From CAJCIT01 sp963771305 (GTDB lineage: Bacteria > Acidobacteriota > Terriglobia > Bryobacterales > Bryobacteraceae): DNA of 64,000 nucleotides. The stretch covers positions 1 to 64,000 of the forward strand of contig CAVYTS010000010.1 in NCBI GenBank assembly GCA_963771305.1, written 5' to 3'. Below are positions 52,084 through 59,717 of the stretch, in pieces (the first letter of the stretch is position 1; each line of letters begins with the position of its first letter). The notes beneath the pieces were generated by a model, which saw only the letters and a program-made list of their open reading frames with translations, did not search any database and had not been told where the DNA came from. The translations under genes and the position numbers were made by a program.

Positions 52084-52971
52084 TTATCGGCCGCTCCTTA
52101 ACGAGTCGACCATTTTACGGACACTTGAGACGATGATCTGCGGCTCGTCGACGATGACCATATGAGAACTGTGCCCGGCGACAATTTGACTGCTGTTGCG
52201 GGATAGGGCTAACAGCTTCGCCTGAAGTTCTTCATAGCCTGGTGTCTCGTTATTCGTCCGGATGACGACCAGCGGCTTGTCCGCCAGAGTGGCGTGCTCT
52301 AGGGCGGTGGAACACTCGGAAACCGTTTCGGCGCCCGGGCGCGCTGGATTCTTCGACATGGCCCAAGCGTGAAGATCCTGATTGCGTTGGGTCAGCTTTC
52401 TGAAGTTCTGGTCATCCTCGATACCCAGGGTGATGGGTTCCGCAGATATCAGAATGGGTGGACTATCGAGAGCCCCAAAGGCAGGGGAAACGGGCTTGGG
52501 CGACGGTGCGTCGGAGTTGGAGGGTATAAAAGCGTGGTCAACCAGTACCAATCCCGCGACCTCCTCAGGGTAGTTGTGGGCGTACAAGCGCCCCCAAAGA
52601 GCGCCGATCGAAAAGCCAACCAGAACAAATCGACCGGAAACCCCCGCGCTCTTAAGGGCGCGATGGACTTCCGAAACCCTGTCGGCGCAGGTTGGAGCGT
52701 TGGGGGATGGGTCGCTCCAAGCGGTACCAGACGGATCCCAGGTGCAGATGCGCGTGAACTTAGCGACCTCGGGTTGGACCAGTCCCCAATCGAAAGAGAA
52801 GCCTCCGACGACAATAACTGTGGGGTTTCCCACACCGGTGCAGTACAGGTGGACTCGATAACCGCCGGCGTCGACCAACGTTCCCAAGAGCGGGGGCGGG
52901 GCTGGCCCTTCTGCAGCGGCGCCAAAGCAGGCGAACAGCAGAAACAACTCGATTCCAAAATGCGGACTCAT
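52084..52971 (-). CDS. Secreted alpha/beta hydrolase
   Basis: 295 residues with a signal peptide (ELFLLFACFGAAAEG). Alpha/beta-hydrolase features: 'GGYRVHLYCTGVGNPTVIVVGGFSFDWGLVQPEVAKFTRICTWDPSGTAWSD', nucleophile elbow 'LVGFSIGALWGRLYAHNYPEEVAGLVLVDHAFIPS' (Ser121), and the catalytic-type His in 'VAGHSSHMVIVDEPQ'. Likely an esterase or lipase on an unknown substrate. Its start codon overlaps that of the opposite-strand lipoprotein gene by 12 nt. Confidence 0.85.
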   Translation of the reverse strand: MSPHFGIELFLLFACFGAAAEGPAPPPLLGTLVDAGGYRVHLYCTGVGNPTVIVVGGFSFDWGLVQPEVAKFTRICTWDPSGTAWSDPSPNAPTCADRVSEVHRALKSAGVSGRFVLVGFSIGALWGRLYAHNYPEEVAGLVLVDHAFIPSNSDAPSPKPVSPAFGALDSPPILISAEPITLGIEDDQNFRKLTQRNQDLHAWAMSKNPARPGAETVSECSTALEHATLADKPLVVIRTNNETPGYEELQAKLLALSRNSSQIVAGHSSHMVIVDEPQIIVSSVRKMVDSLRSGR

Positions 52972-53547
52972 ATCCTGCTTCTGCTTGCGGCCATAACGTT
53001 AATCTCCGGATGTTCCCACAAGACCGTCCCCGCACAGGCAGTTACACCGTCCAGGAATTCGTACATGGATTTGACGCCTAATTGCCGTTTGCGGGTACTG
53101 CTGCCTCTTGTTAAGGAGGGAAGCTCTGGAGTAGCGGCGAATTGCGTTCACGGGAATGGCAACGCCATGGTATGCTCAGCGCCGAACTTAATCGGCTATC
53201 AGATGTCGTATTACTCGGTCGATCCGGCGGGCGGCGGCAGGGTCCGTCTGCGGTTCACGTCGGCCGAGACCACAATTGATGGGAAGAAGGAAGCGGGATC
53301 CAGCGAAGTGCGGCTTCCTTTCGCACTCCCGACGGGCGCGGCGCATATCCGGCTGATCTATCTAATACGAGTGAGCCAGTCAGATCACAACATGGCGATC
53401 ATCTGGGCGAAGAACCCCGAAGCCCTAAATGTTTTCACTGATCGGCTGAACGCCGATCCAACCGTTTGCGGACGTGGTGAAATCTCCTGCACTTGGGTGC
53501 CAGAGGGCATTGTGCTGAGGCCGGAGGCGGTGTCCCCGCCGAAATAG
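52960..53547 (+). CDS. Lipoprotein of unknown function
   Basis: 195 residues; ATG 52960 opens a lipoprotein signal (LLLLAAITLISGC). The upstream part of the frame (from 52369) is antisense to the hydrolase. Body: 'SYMDLTPNCRLRVLLPLVKEGSSGVAANCVHGNGNAMVCSAPNLIGYQMSYYSVDPAGGGRVRLRFTSAETTIDGKKE', 'IRLIYLIRVSQSDHNMAIIWAKNPEALNVFTDRLNADPTVCGRGEISCTWVPEGIVLRPE'. Several Cys suggest disulfides. No family recognised. Confidence 0.6.
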   Translation: MRTHILLLLAAITLISGCSHKTVPAQAVTPSRNSYMDLTPNCRLRVLLPLVKEGSSGVAANCVHGNGNAMVCSAPNLIGYQMSYYSVDPAGGGRVRLRFTSAETTIDGKKEAGSSEVRLPFALPTGAAHIRLIYLIRVSQSDHNMAIIWAKNPEALNVFTDRLNADPTVCGRGEISCTWVPEGIVLRPEAVSPPK

Positions 53548-54156
53548 TTCCTGGGATTTGGGTGTTGGGGATCGGGAACCGGAAACGGCGCCAAGTGATG
53601 AGTGCATCGAATTGAAAATGGCTAGACACTCGCTAGGACTGCAGTTGATCCGGCCCGGCATTGGGCGATAAGACGTGTTATCGGTAGCGGTTCTCACGCC
53701 CCAATCGGGCATCCGGTGGTACGTTTCAAACGGCCTTATCAGGCTTTAACAGAAACCGACGCCGCGCTTTCTCGAGTGGCGCGTAATCCGGCCCGGCTTG
53801 TACATCCTTACCCGAGCGCTCGCTTTGACGCCAGAGATCCGAGGTAGGAGCCCTATGCGTTAGCAGCGCCCGCACGGATCTGTGCGGGGTTGTGTCAAGA
53901 ATGCGCGAGAAGCGCAGTGCTGTACCATGGCGCAGAGATGTCAGGGACTGGCTAGTTAACGTTGTGGATACTTACAACAGAGGAACTGTCGAGATCGGAA
54001 ACGGGCCAGCCCACCCCGTTACATTCGGCACCGGTGCCTGATCTGATCTGGCACCTTGCCCAAACCAATCGCTGCATTTAAAATCTTACTGTAATTCTTG
54101 TTATTCCCGGCAATCAGGTTTGGCTGGGACGCGCACCGCAGTCTTCAATCAATGAT
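53548..54156. other. Gene-poor stretch; carries group II intron-like hairpin
   Basis: About 610 bp with no supported gene. The only feature seen is the domain V-like sequence at 53848-53880. No reverse-transcriptase coding is present. Confidence 0.4.
53848..53880 (+). ncRNA. Group II intron domain V-like fragment
   Basis: Starts with the catalytic-triad form GAGCCC, continues TATGCGTTAGCAGC and GCCCGCACGG, ends ATC. Bacterial domain V usually reads GAGCCG-TATGC...GCACGTACGG-TTC/ATC; this copy has substitutions in the bulge strand (GCACGTACGG is GCCCGCACGG). The next bases, TGTGCGGGG, match the common continuation after domain V in several bacterial group II introns. It looks like the degraded 3' end of an intron whose RT gene is gone. 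Confidence 0.5.
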
Positions 54157-55148
54157 CTAAGTGAGTCCGTCCGCATCGCCGAGATGGTAGGCGAACTCTT
54201 GGCCGACGGCTCGGTCCACATACAACCCGGTGCCATTCCGATCGATGGCAGCCGGACAGTCTGGCCACATGGCTCGCACCAGATGTAACCAACCCTCCAA
54301 CTTCTCGCGGAACTTTCTCGGTCGTGCATGGTTGGCACTGCCCAATTGGCTCACCAGGCCAAACTCTCCGAACAACGGAACGCGCTCTTTCCCCTTTGCC
54401 GTGAAGCAGCGGTATGACAGCCACATATAGAGGTCGAGAGCAGCGGGGCACGACGACAATGCCTTGGTGGCCTCCAGATCCGTCGGTATGGGATGGCCCG
54501 TGATTTCTCGATAGAACTCGTCGCTGAGCACGATCGTGTTGCGGCAGTCTCCGGGCAAATTCTTTTGAGCGAGGTCCTTCGAGTACCAGATTCGAGCTTC
54601 CGTCATGAAATTGAAGCGTGCCCGATGGACAACCTCGGCCTTCTGCTTTTGCACGTCCGTGCCGAAGAAGATGGTCGCTCCGAAGATTCGCTGAAAGGCT
54701 GCAATCAAGCGGCGGTACTGCGAACCACCCTGCTGCATGCCAAACGTATCCAACATGTCGGCGGCACTCTCGAAGGTGATTTGGGGAGTCTGCTGTCTCG
54801 TGGCCAGTGTCGAGAGAAAGATCGGGACTAAACTAAACGATCTTGTCCCCAGGGCAGCCCATAGCTCGGATGCCCGGTCACCTGCAAAACGAATGGCCCA
54901 TTCCGGCGTTCATGGAGCAGGACACCTTCAGCCGGCTTCTTGATGGGCAAGCCACAAAGGACGAAGGGGCGCGACGAGAACCCCAGATTCTGGTGCGCGT
55001 TTTCTCGCCGGAGCCGAACGCATTCGATGGATTCGGCTTGGCGAAGCCTTCGCTTCGATACAACGAAATCGGGATACCGATCCGCCAAATCGGACCCGAC
55101 GTGCTGAAAGCCGCCGTGGGTTAGAATACCTGTCATGAATAGCTCCAT
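54157..55148 (-). pseudogene. Plasmid RepA-type replication protein, broken by a 5-bp tandem duplication
   Basis: Two minus-strand frames together form one RepA-type replication initiator. Frame 1 (55148-54828): 'LPIKKPAEGVLLHERRNGPFVLQVTGHPSYGLPWGQDRLV', then stop. Frame 2 resumes 'PIFLSTLATRQQTPQITFESAADMLDTFGMQQGGSQYRRLIAAFQRIFGATIFFGTDV' and runs through 'TIVLSDEFYREITGHPIPTDLEATKALSSCPAALDLYMWLSYR' to 'EGWLHLVRAMWPDCPAAIDRNGTGLYVD'. At the break the plus strand reads CTAAACTAAA (54828-54837), a tandem duplication of CTAAA; removing one copy restores the frame. This was a plasmid replicon gene. Confidence 0.8.
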
Positions 55149-55262
55149 GCGACGCGGCCCGGGGCGGCGCGGTTGGGCGATTCAGAGGAGGGTTAAGAGA
55201 GAAAATGGAGAGCGCTTTGACGAGGCCGCCGGATTTTACTCCGTTTACGCGGTTAGCGCTTG

Positions 55263-55287
55263 AAATCGACAAATTTGTTGTCGATTT
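55263..55287 (-). terminator. Hairpin at the 3' end of multicopy-family gene copy 2
   Basis: AAATCGACAA (55263-55272), 5-nt loop, TTGTCGATTT (55278-55287): perfect 10-bp inverted repeat overlapping the stop codon (TAA at 55286-55288 on the minus strand). No clear T tract. Probably a transcript-end or stability hairpin. Confidence 0.4.
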
Positions 55288-56908
55288 AGGCGGCGATGCC
55301 AAGTTGGGCGAGAGTCGACCACATCTCTTTACGGAGCGCCTCATAGTGGTGGTCCAATTCCGTGGGGTGCGACGGCCCGGCGGTGAATTCGTGTCGCGTA
55401 GCCGAGGCGACCAGGGCCCTGAGTATGTTGTCTCTCAACAAAACGAGGGCACTGATGGCTCTCAATCCATCCGGAGACGTTTCGTATCGATGGCTCTTGC
55501 CAATTCGAACGACGATTCGTTTACCGCGGAACTTCTTCAGATCATAGGCTGCCTGCCGTGGACCATCGGTGAATTTGTGGCTGGTAGTCTGTCTGACGAC
55601 ATGACCGGCCAGTTGAGATGCAGTGAATCCACCCGGTGAAACTGACAAAGCCAGCAGTGCCCGGACGACTCGTTGAATGCGCGGACGATTAAAGTCGATG
55701 CCACCAACGCGGGTCGTCCCGACAATCGAAGGAACTGGCAGCTCATCCAGCATTCCATCGGAGATGAAGCACCGGTCCATACAGGACAGAGCCTCTACAA
55801 ATCGCTCTAGGATCGCTTTCAGACGCTGCACTAAGATGCCGAACTTCTCGACGATCCGTCCGCACTTAAGTGCTTCCGCATTCTGCGCCATTGCCTCGAC
55901 CCGCAGTACACGTTCGCCCTTGCTATACATCTTCAGTGCCAACTTTCCGAAATGCACTTTGAAGATGGTCAGATCATAGCTGGGTCTCTCGACCGTGATG
56001 TGCCAGTCCTCGAGCTTTCTTCGCCTCCACGTGGGTGGACGGTGTTTCCGACCCAGAATCGTTTTCAACATCTTGATATCCATGCGGACCCGGTTTCGAT
56101 CGACAAGCGCTTCCATCACGTGGCCCATTTGATCGCCCCGCGCAAAAATCAGGTTCCGGCTGTATTCGAATTGATACGTCGAATACTGATAATGGAACGC
56201 GCTTCGCTCCTGCTCGTCCAACAAGCATAGACACGTCGAATAAATCCAACGATCGCTGACCGCCCTCAGCCGCCCCGTGACCGATTCCTCGGTTAAGGTG
56301 TCTGCGATCTGAGTGAATCGTTCAACGTCGGAAATACGCGTGAAACAGTTGCCCTCCTTTTCAAATAGAATCCCGGCCTTGCGTGCCTGCCGATCCACAT
56401 ACTCATGTCCGTTGAGGATGATCTGCACCGGAAATGGCGGATGCCCACTCATCTTGATGGTGATGTGGCCCCACTCACGATCCAGAATGTGGAACGAATA
56501 ATGAGTGACGTACGGACTTGGTCTTTTGCGCGTGATGTACCGGCCTTCTCGTACATCCCAGACTGGTGCCTGCGCGCGGCCCGTCAGAATGAGGAACAAA
56601 CCTTCCCGTACCGCAGTCCTGCTGAGATAATCTTCCGCGATCTCATGCTTCTGCTCGCCAGCTTTGCAATCCCGGATCGGGACTCCCTCGGCTAGAGCCC
56701 AAGCACGAAGACGTCGGGCGAGCCGCCCGGCCATCCGCATCAAGTGCGCATTGTCGAGCGTCTCCTCCGATCCAGTCAGCGCGCGCCACCAGACTCTGAA
56801 TCCTCCCGCATCATGCCCCATGCGGAAATATCCGTTCAAAACAATCCGGTCCACACAATCGTAATTGCCCGTCAACAAGCTACTGTACGTCCGGCTCAGC
56901 GCATCCAT
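55286..56908 (-). CDS. Large uncharacterised multicopy-family protein, copy 2 (full length)
   Basis: 540 residues, apparently intact. N-terminal 'YSSLLTGNYDCVDRIVLNGYFRMGHDAGGFRVWWRALTG', then 'MRMAGRLARRLRAWALAEGVPIRDCKAGEQKHEIAEDYL'. Central block 'YVTHYSFHILDREWGHITIKMSGHPPFPVQIILNGHEYVDRQARKAGILFEKEGNCFTRI', 'YQFEYSRNLIFARGDQ', 'YDLTIFKVHFGKLALKMYSKGERVLRVEAMAQNAEALKCGRI'. Winged-helix-like C-terminus 'AAYDLKKFRGKRIVVRIGKSHRYETSPDGLRAISALVLLRDN', end 'LGIAA'. I recall highly similar proteins in many bacterial phyla, commonly called hypothetical. No small partner is visible beside this copy. Catalytic or binding role unknown; DNA binding by the C-terminal domain is inference. Confidence 0.75.
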   Translation of the reverse strand: MDALSRTYSSLLTGNYDCVDRIVLNGYFRMGHDAGGFRVWWRALTGSEETLDNAHLMRMAGRLARRLRAWALAEGVPIRDCKAGEQKHEIAEDYLSRTAVREGLFLILTGRAQAPVWDVREGRYITRKRPSPYVTHYSFHILDREWGHITIKMSGHPPFPVQIILNGHEYVDRQARKAGILFEKEGNCFTRISDVERFTQIADTLTEESVTGRLRAVSDRWIYSTCLCLLDEQERSAFHYQYSTYQFEYSRNLIFARGDQMGHVMEALVDRNRVRMDIKMLKTILGRKHRPPTWRRRKLEDWHITVERPSYDLTIFKVHFGKLALKMYSKGERVLRVEAMAQNAEALKCGRIVEKFGILVQRLKAILERFVEALSCMDRCFISDGMLDELPVPSIVGTTRVGGIDFNRPRIQRVVRALLALSVSPGGFTASQLAGHVVRQTTSHKFTDGPRQAAYDLKKFRGKRIVVRIGKSHRYETSPDGLRAISALVLLRDNILRALVASATRHEFTAGPSHPTELDHHYEALRKEMWSTLAQLGIAA

Positions 56909-57095
56909 GCTTCGAGCACGATAACACCTTCCAGACCTGCTGCCCGAAGGGCCATTTCTTCCTAGCGCCAGTCTAGGATGAAACCTATTGCGTTAAGCCG
57001 GGCGAACCCGCAAATCCCTGAAACTCCATGGCTCTCTATAGTCAGGGTTGATCGCCATGTGCGCATATGTTCATTATTTACAAACGACGACCATT

Positions 57096-57139
57096 TTCCC
57101 AAGCTGGACGTCACGGGTTCGATCCCGTCTCCCGGTACC
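57096..57139 (+). tRNA. tRNA-Gly(CCC) 3' fragment, anticodon loop onward
   Basis: Reads anticodon loop TTCCCAA, stem strand GCTGG, variable ACGTC, T arm ACGGG-TTCGATC, then CCGTCTCCCGG and TACC where CTCCCGC-TCCA is usual. The T loop or stem is one base short and the CCA is altered, so the copy is degraded. The 5' half (D arm, GCGGGAG acceptor strand) is absent. Like the 47575 fragment, it starts at the anticodon loop. Confidence 0.55.
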
Positions 57140-57290
57140 GCCGACCGGTTCAATGACACCGCATAACTAGGAACATTACCGAAACGTGGGTCGGCCCGAA
57201 AAAGAATTGCAGTGGTTGCGGTGGTTAGGATGCCGTCCGGTAATGGCCCGTGCTGCTGGCCTCTGCTGAAAATAGGCCGCTTACTGCCCA

Positions 57291-57373
57291 GCTCGCTCCA
57301 GTACCGCTGACATTATTAGATTCTTGGACGGGGAATCGTAAACAGAACTACTTCAACAATCCGGCGTGTAACA
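57291..57373 (-). repeat. Long imperfect inverted repeat, right copy (IR-R)
   Basis: Reverse complement aligns with 50028-50112 block by block with conserved spacing (TGTTAC outermost at 57373, AGCGAGC innermost at 57291). Together with IR-L it bounds 7.35 kb holding the DUF4062, hydrolase, lipoprotein, repA and large-family copy 2 genes. Confidence 0.65.
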
Positions 57374-57441
57374 TTGTCACCTCCCGCCCGTTAAGCCATT
57401 GGGATTTCAAGGGCGGAGTCCTTGGCTAGGTTCCAGCGCTC

Positions 57442-57470
57442 GCAAGGGTGGGGAGCTCTCCCATCCTTGC
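57442..57470. other. Strong 12-bp hairpin upstream of the TolB-like gene
   Basis: GCAAGGGTGGGG and TTCC-type complement with two wobble pairs around AGCTC give a long stem. There is no T run on either side, so a terminator is unlikely. It lies 220 nt before the 57690 start and could be a leader structure. Confidence 0.35.
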
Positions 57471-57689
57471 CTTTACGAGAAGCACAGATTGCGATTGTCC
57501 CATCTCAGTTGATTCCTTTGACCGTCTCATCATTCCGGGAAGTTCAAGCTATGAAACTGCTGAAATCGATTAAAGCGCTCTCAAATCATTCCTAAGTTAG
57601 GATCGATCGGAGCGATTCAGCGATGATAAGAATCGCCGGCCGGAATTTATGAAGGACCTAAAATCCGCTCGTTTCCAGGAGGATTAACC

Positions 57690-58715
57690 GTGAAGTCACT
57701 ACGCTCGAGCTTTGTGTTGCTTTCGGGCTTGTCGCTGGGTCTGTTTGTAACTCCCGCCTGGCTTGCAGCACAGAACCCATCTCAGCCCGGCGCTGTTGCC
57801 CCTAAATACCGCACCCATTTTGTGATCTATGACGTACAGAAGAATACCGTAACGACCCTCTTCAACATCGAGGGAGAGTGGCATGCTCCCAACTGGACCC
57901 ACGACGGAGAGTACCTCGTCAGTGACATGGGCGGCGGCCTATATCGCATTCCCATGAGCGGCCCCAACAGAGGGAAACCCGAGAAGATCTATGGGAGCCA
58001 AACGATGTCGGCCACCAACGATCATGCCCTCTCTTGGGACAGCAAGCAGATCGCCATAACCGTTATCACGCTGCCGCTGCCGGCGAATATTCGAACGGCG
58101 GCGGACATTCACAATCCGATCCTGATTATGAATCTGGATGGGAGCACAGCCCACGAGGTTCATCTGGGCTGGCTGCATGGGTGGTCTCCCGATGGTAAGT
58201 ACGTCGTCTACACCCAGTATCACGGAGACAACTTCGACATCTACCGAATCAACAGCGACGGAAGCGGCGAGCTGCTGATGACCACAGACAAGGGGCAGAA
58301 TGATGGCCCTGAGTACTCCGCCGATGGCAAGTGGGTATACTTCTGCTCCAAGCGGTCAGGGAAATGGGATGGTTGGCGCATGCCTGCCGACGGTGCAGGG
58401 CCGGGCGACACGCTGGCCGAGAAGATCACCAACGGTGGGGACACGCAGGACTGGTTTCCGCACATCTCTGCGGATGGCAAATGGCTCTACACCATCTCCT
58501 ACCCCATGGATCACCCGGACCACGCGTACATTGGAGAGGGCATGAAGATCAAGCTGCTGCGCCTCGAAAACGGCGCGGGCGCCAAAGGTGCGGAATTGAC
58601 GACGGTGAGGACCTTCTTCGGCGGGCAGGGCTCGGGAAATACCGGCGGCTGGTCGCCGGATTCGAAGAAGTTTGCCTGGACCGAATACGAGACAATCTCG
58701 GAACAGTCGAAGTGA
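57690..58715 (+). CDS. Secreted TolB/PD40-type beta-propeller protein
   Basis: 341 residues; RBS CAGGAGG, GTG start, signal peptide (LSGLSLGLFVTPAWLAAQ). The body is PD40/TolB-like propeller repeats: 'EGEWHAPNWTHDGEYLVSDMGGGLYRIPM', 'NDHALSWDSKQIAITVIT', 'LHGWSPDGKYVVYTQYHGDNFDIYRINSDGSGELLMTTDKGQNDGPEYSADGKWVYFCSKRSGKWDGWRM', 'TQDWFPHISADGKWLYTISYPMD', 'NTGGWSPDSKKFAWTEYE'. Periplasmic. Substrate or partner not known. Confidence 0.85.
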   Translation: MKSLRSSFVLLSGLSLGLFVTPAWLAAQNPSQPGAVAPKYRTHFVIYDVQKNTVTTLFNIEGEWHAPNWTHDGEYLVSDMGGGLYRIPMSGPNRGKPEKIYGSQTMSATNDHALSWDSKQIAITVITLPLPANIRTAADIHNPILIMNLDGSTAHEVHLGWLHGWSPDGKYVVYTQYHGDNFDIYRINSDGSGELLMTTDKGQNDGPEYSADGKWVYFCSKRSGKWDGWRMPADGAGPGDTLAEKITNGGDTQDWFPHISADGKWLYTISYPMDHPDHAYIGEGMKIKLLRLENGAGAKGAELTTVRTFFGGQGSGNTGGWSPDSKKFAWTEYETISEQSK

Positions 58716-58844
58716 ACCCTCCGCCCCTCAGGTGCGCCGACGCTGGCTGTGGCGACACTCTTCAATACCCCCGGCGCGTCAATTGGGCTTCTTCAGGCTT
58801 AATCGCTCTTACCTATTTATACTTGCTCGAGCGTTCAATGTTGG

Positions 58845-59717
58845 TCAGTCGCTCAGCATCGCGCCGGCGGTTGTAAGTTGGCCGAACAATCGAATGGCGT
58901 TTTCCTTCAGGATGAGCGGGCGAACTTCGTCTCGAATGGCTATCTTTTCGAAGTCGGCCAGCCAGCGGTCCGGCGTGATCAGGGGATAGTCCGACCCGAA
59001 TAGGACCTTAGTTTTCAGGAGCGTATTCGCGTACTGCACGAGTGTCGGAGAGAAATACTTCGGCGACCAACCGGACAGGTCGATATAGACAGTCGGCTTG
59101 TGAAGGCAAATGGAGATTGCCTCGTCCTGCCAAGGAAATGACGGATGGGCCATGATAATCGGCAGGTCGGGGAAGTCCACCGCGACATCGTCAATATACA
59201 TGGGATTGCCGTATTTCAGCCGAATACCACCACCTCCCGGCATGTTGGTGCCGATCCCGCTGTGCCCGGTATGAAACAGAACCGGTAGGCTCGCTTCTGC
59301 GAAAACCTCGTAGAGCGGATAAGCGAGGGGATCGTTAGGGAAGAACTGCTGAAGCGGCGGATGTAGTTTGAGCCCCTTGATGCCGCCGGACGCGACCAAA
59401 CGGCGAGCTTCACGGACCGCTTCAGGCCCGCGCGTCGGATCGATACTGGCAAATGCAATCATGATGTCGGAGTTGGCGGCCGCGAATTCGGCCACCGAGT
59501 CGTTCGACACCGACGGGCGCCCGGTGAGGCGCTCGTCTACCGGGAAAACTACGCATCCGATGTTACGGGACCGGTAGTATTCCGCCAGAGCATCGCGCCC
59601 GCGCCAAGTCGCACTTTCTCCGAAATATCTTTTCGCGGCCGAGTCGGCTGCGGATTCGGGCCCGTCGTGCTCGATGTGCACGTGAACATCAATGGCTTTG
59701 AGTTGAGCGAGGTTCAT
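58845..59717 (-). CDS. Amidohydrolase-family (PF04909-type) metal-dependent hydrolase
   Basis: 290 residues. The metal site 'AIDVHVHIEHDGPES' opens the TIM barrel; 'IKGLKLHPPLQQFFPNDP', 'LPVLFHTGHSG', 'LPIIMAHPSFPWQDEAISICLHKPTVYIDLSGWSPKYFSPTLVQYANTLLKTKVLFGSDYPLITPDRW' complete the pattern typical of the amidohydrolase-2 family (decarboxylases/lactonases such as in aromatic acid pathways). It overlaps the CoA-ligase gene by 4 nt (ATGA). In context it may hydrolyse or decarboxylate an aromatic intermediate; the substrate is not determined. Confidence 0.85.
   Translation of the reverse strand: MNLAQLKAIDVHVHIEHDGPESAADSAAKRYFGESATWRGRDALAEYYRSRNIGCVVFPVDERLTGRPSVSNDSVAEFAAANSDIMIAFASIDPTRGPEAVREARRLVASGGIKGLKLHPPLQQFFPNDPLAYPLYEVFAEASLPVLFHTGHSGIGTNMPGGGGIRLKYGNPMYIDDVAVDFPDLPIIMAHPSFPWQDEAISICLHKPTVYIDLSGWSPKYFSPTLVQYANTLLKTKVLFGSDYPLITPDRWLADFEKIAIRDEVRPLILKENAIRLFGQLTTAGAMLSD

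Larger units (their letters stand above)
56909..57689. other. Gene-free stretch with tRNA scar, inverted repeat and strong hairpin
   Basis: About 780 bp. No supported gene. Holds the tRNA-Gly fragment (57096-57139), IR-R (57291-57373), and the hairpin at 57442-57470. An RBS (CAGGAGG) for the 57690 gene lies at the right end. Confidence 0.5.

Noticed and set aside
56978..57166. Small ORFs on both strands containing tRNA-like peptide patterns (for example LDVTGSIPSPG)
   Set aside because: These are typical translations of a tRNA 3' end and only mark the tRNA-Gly fragment.
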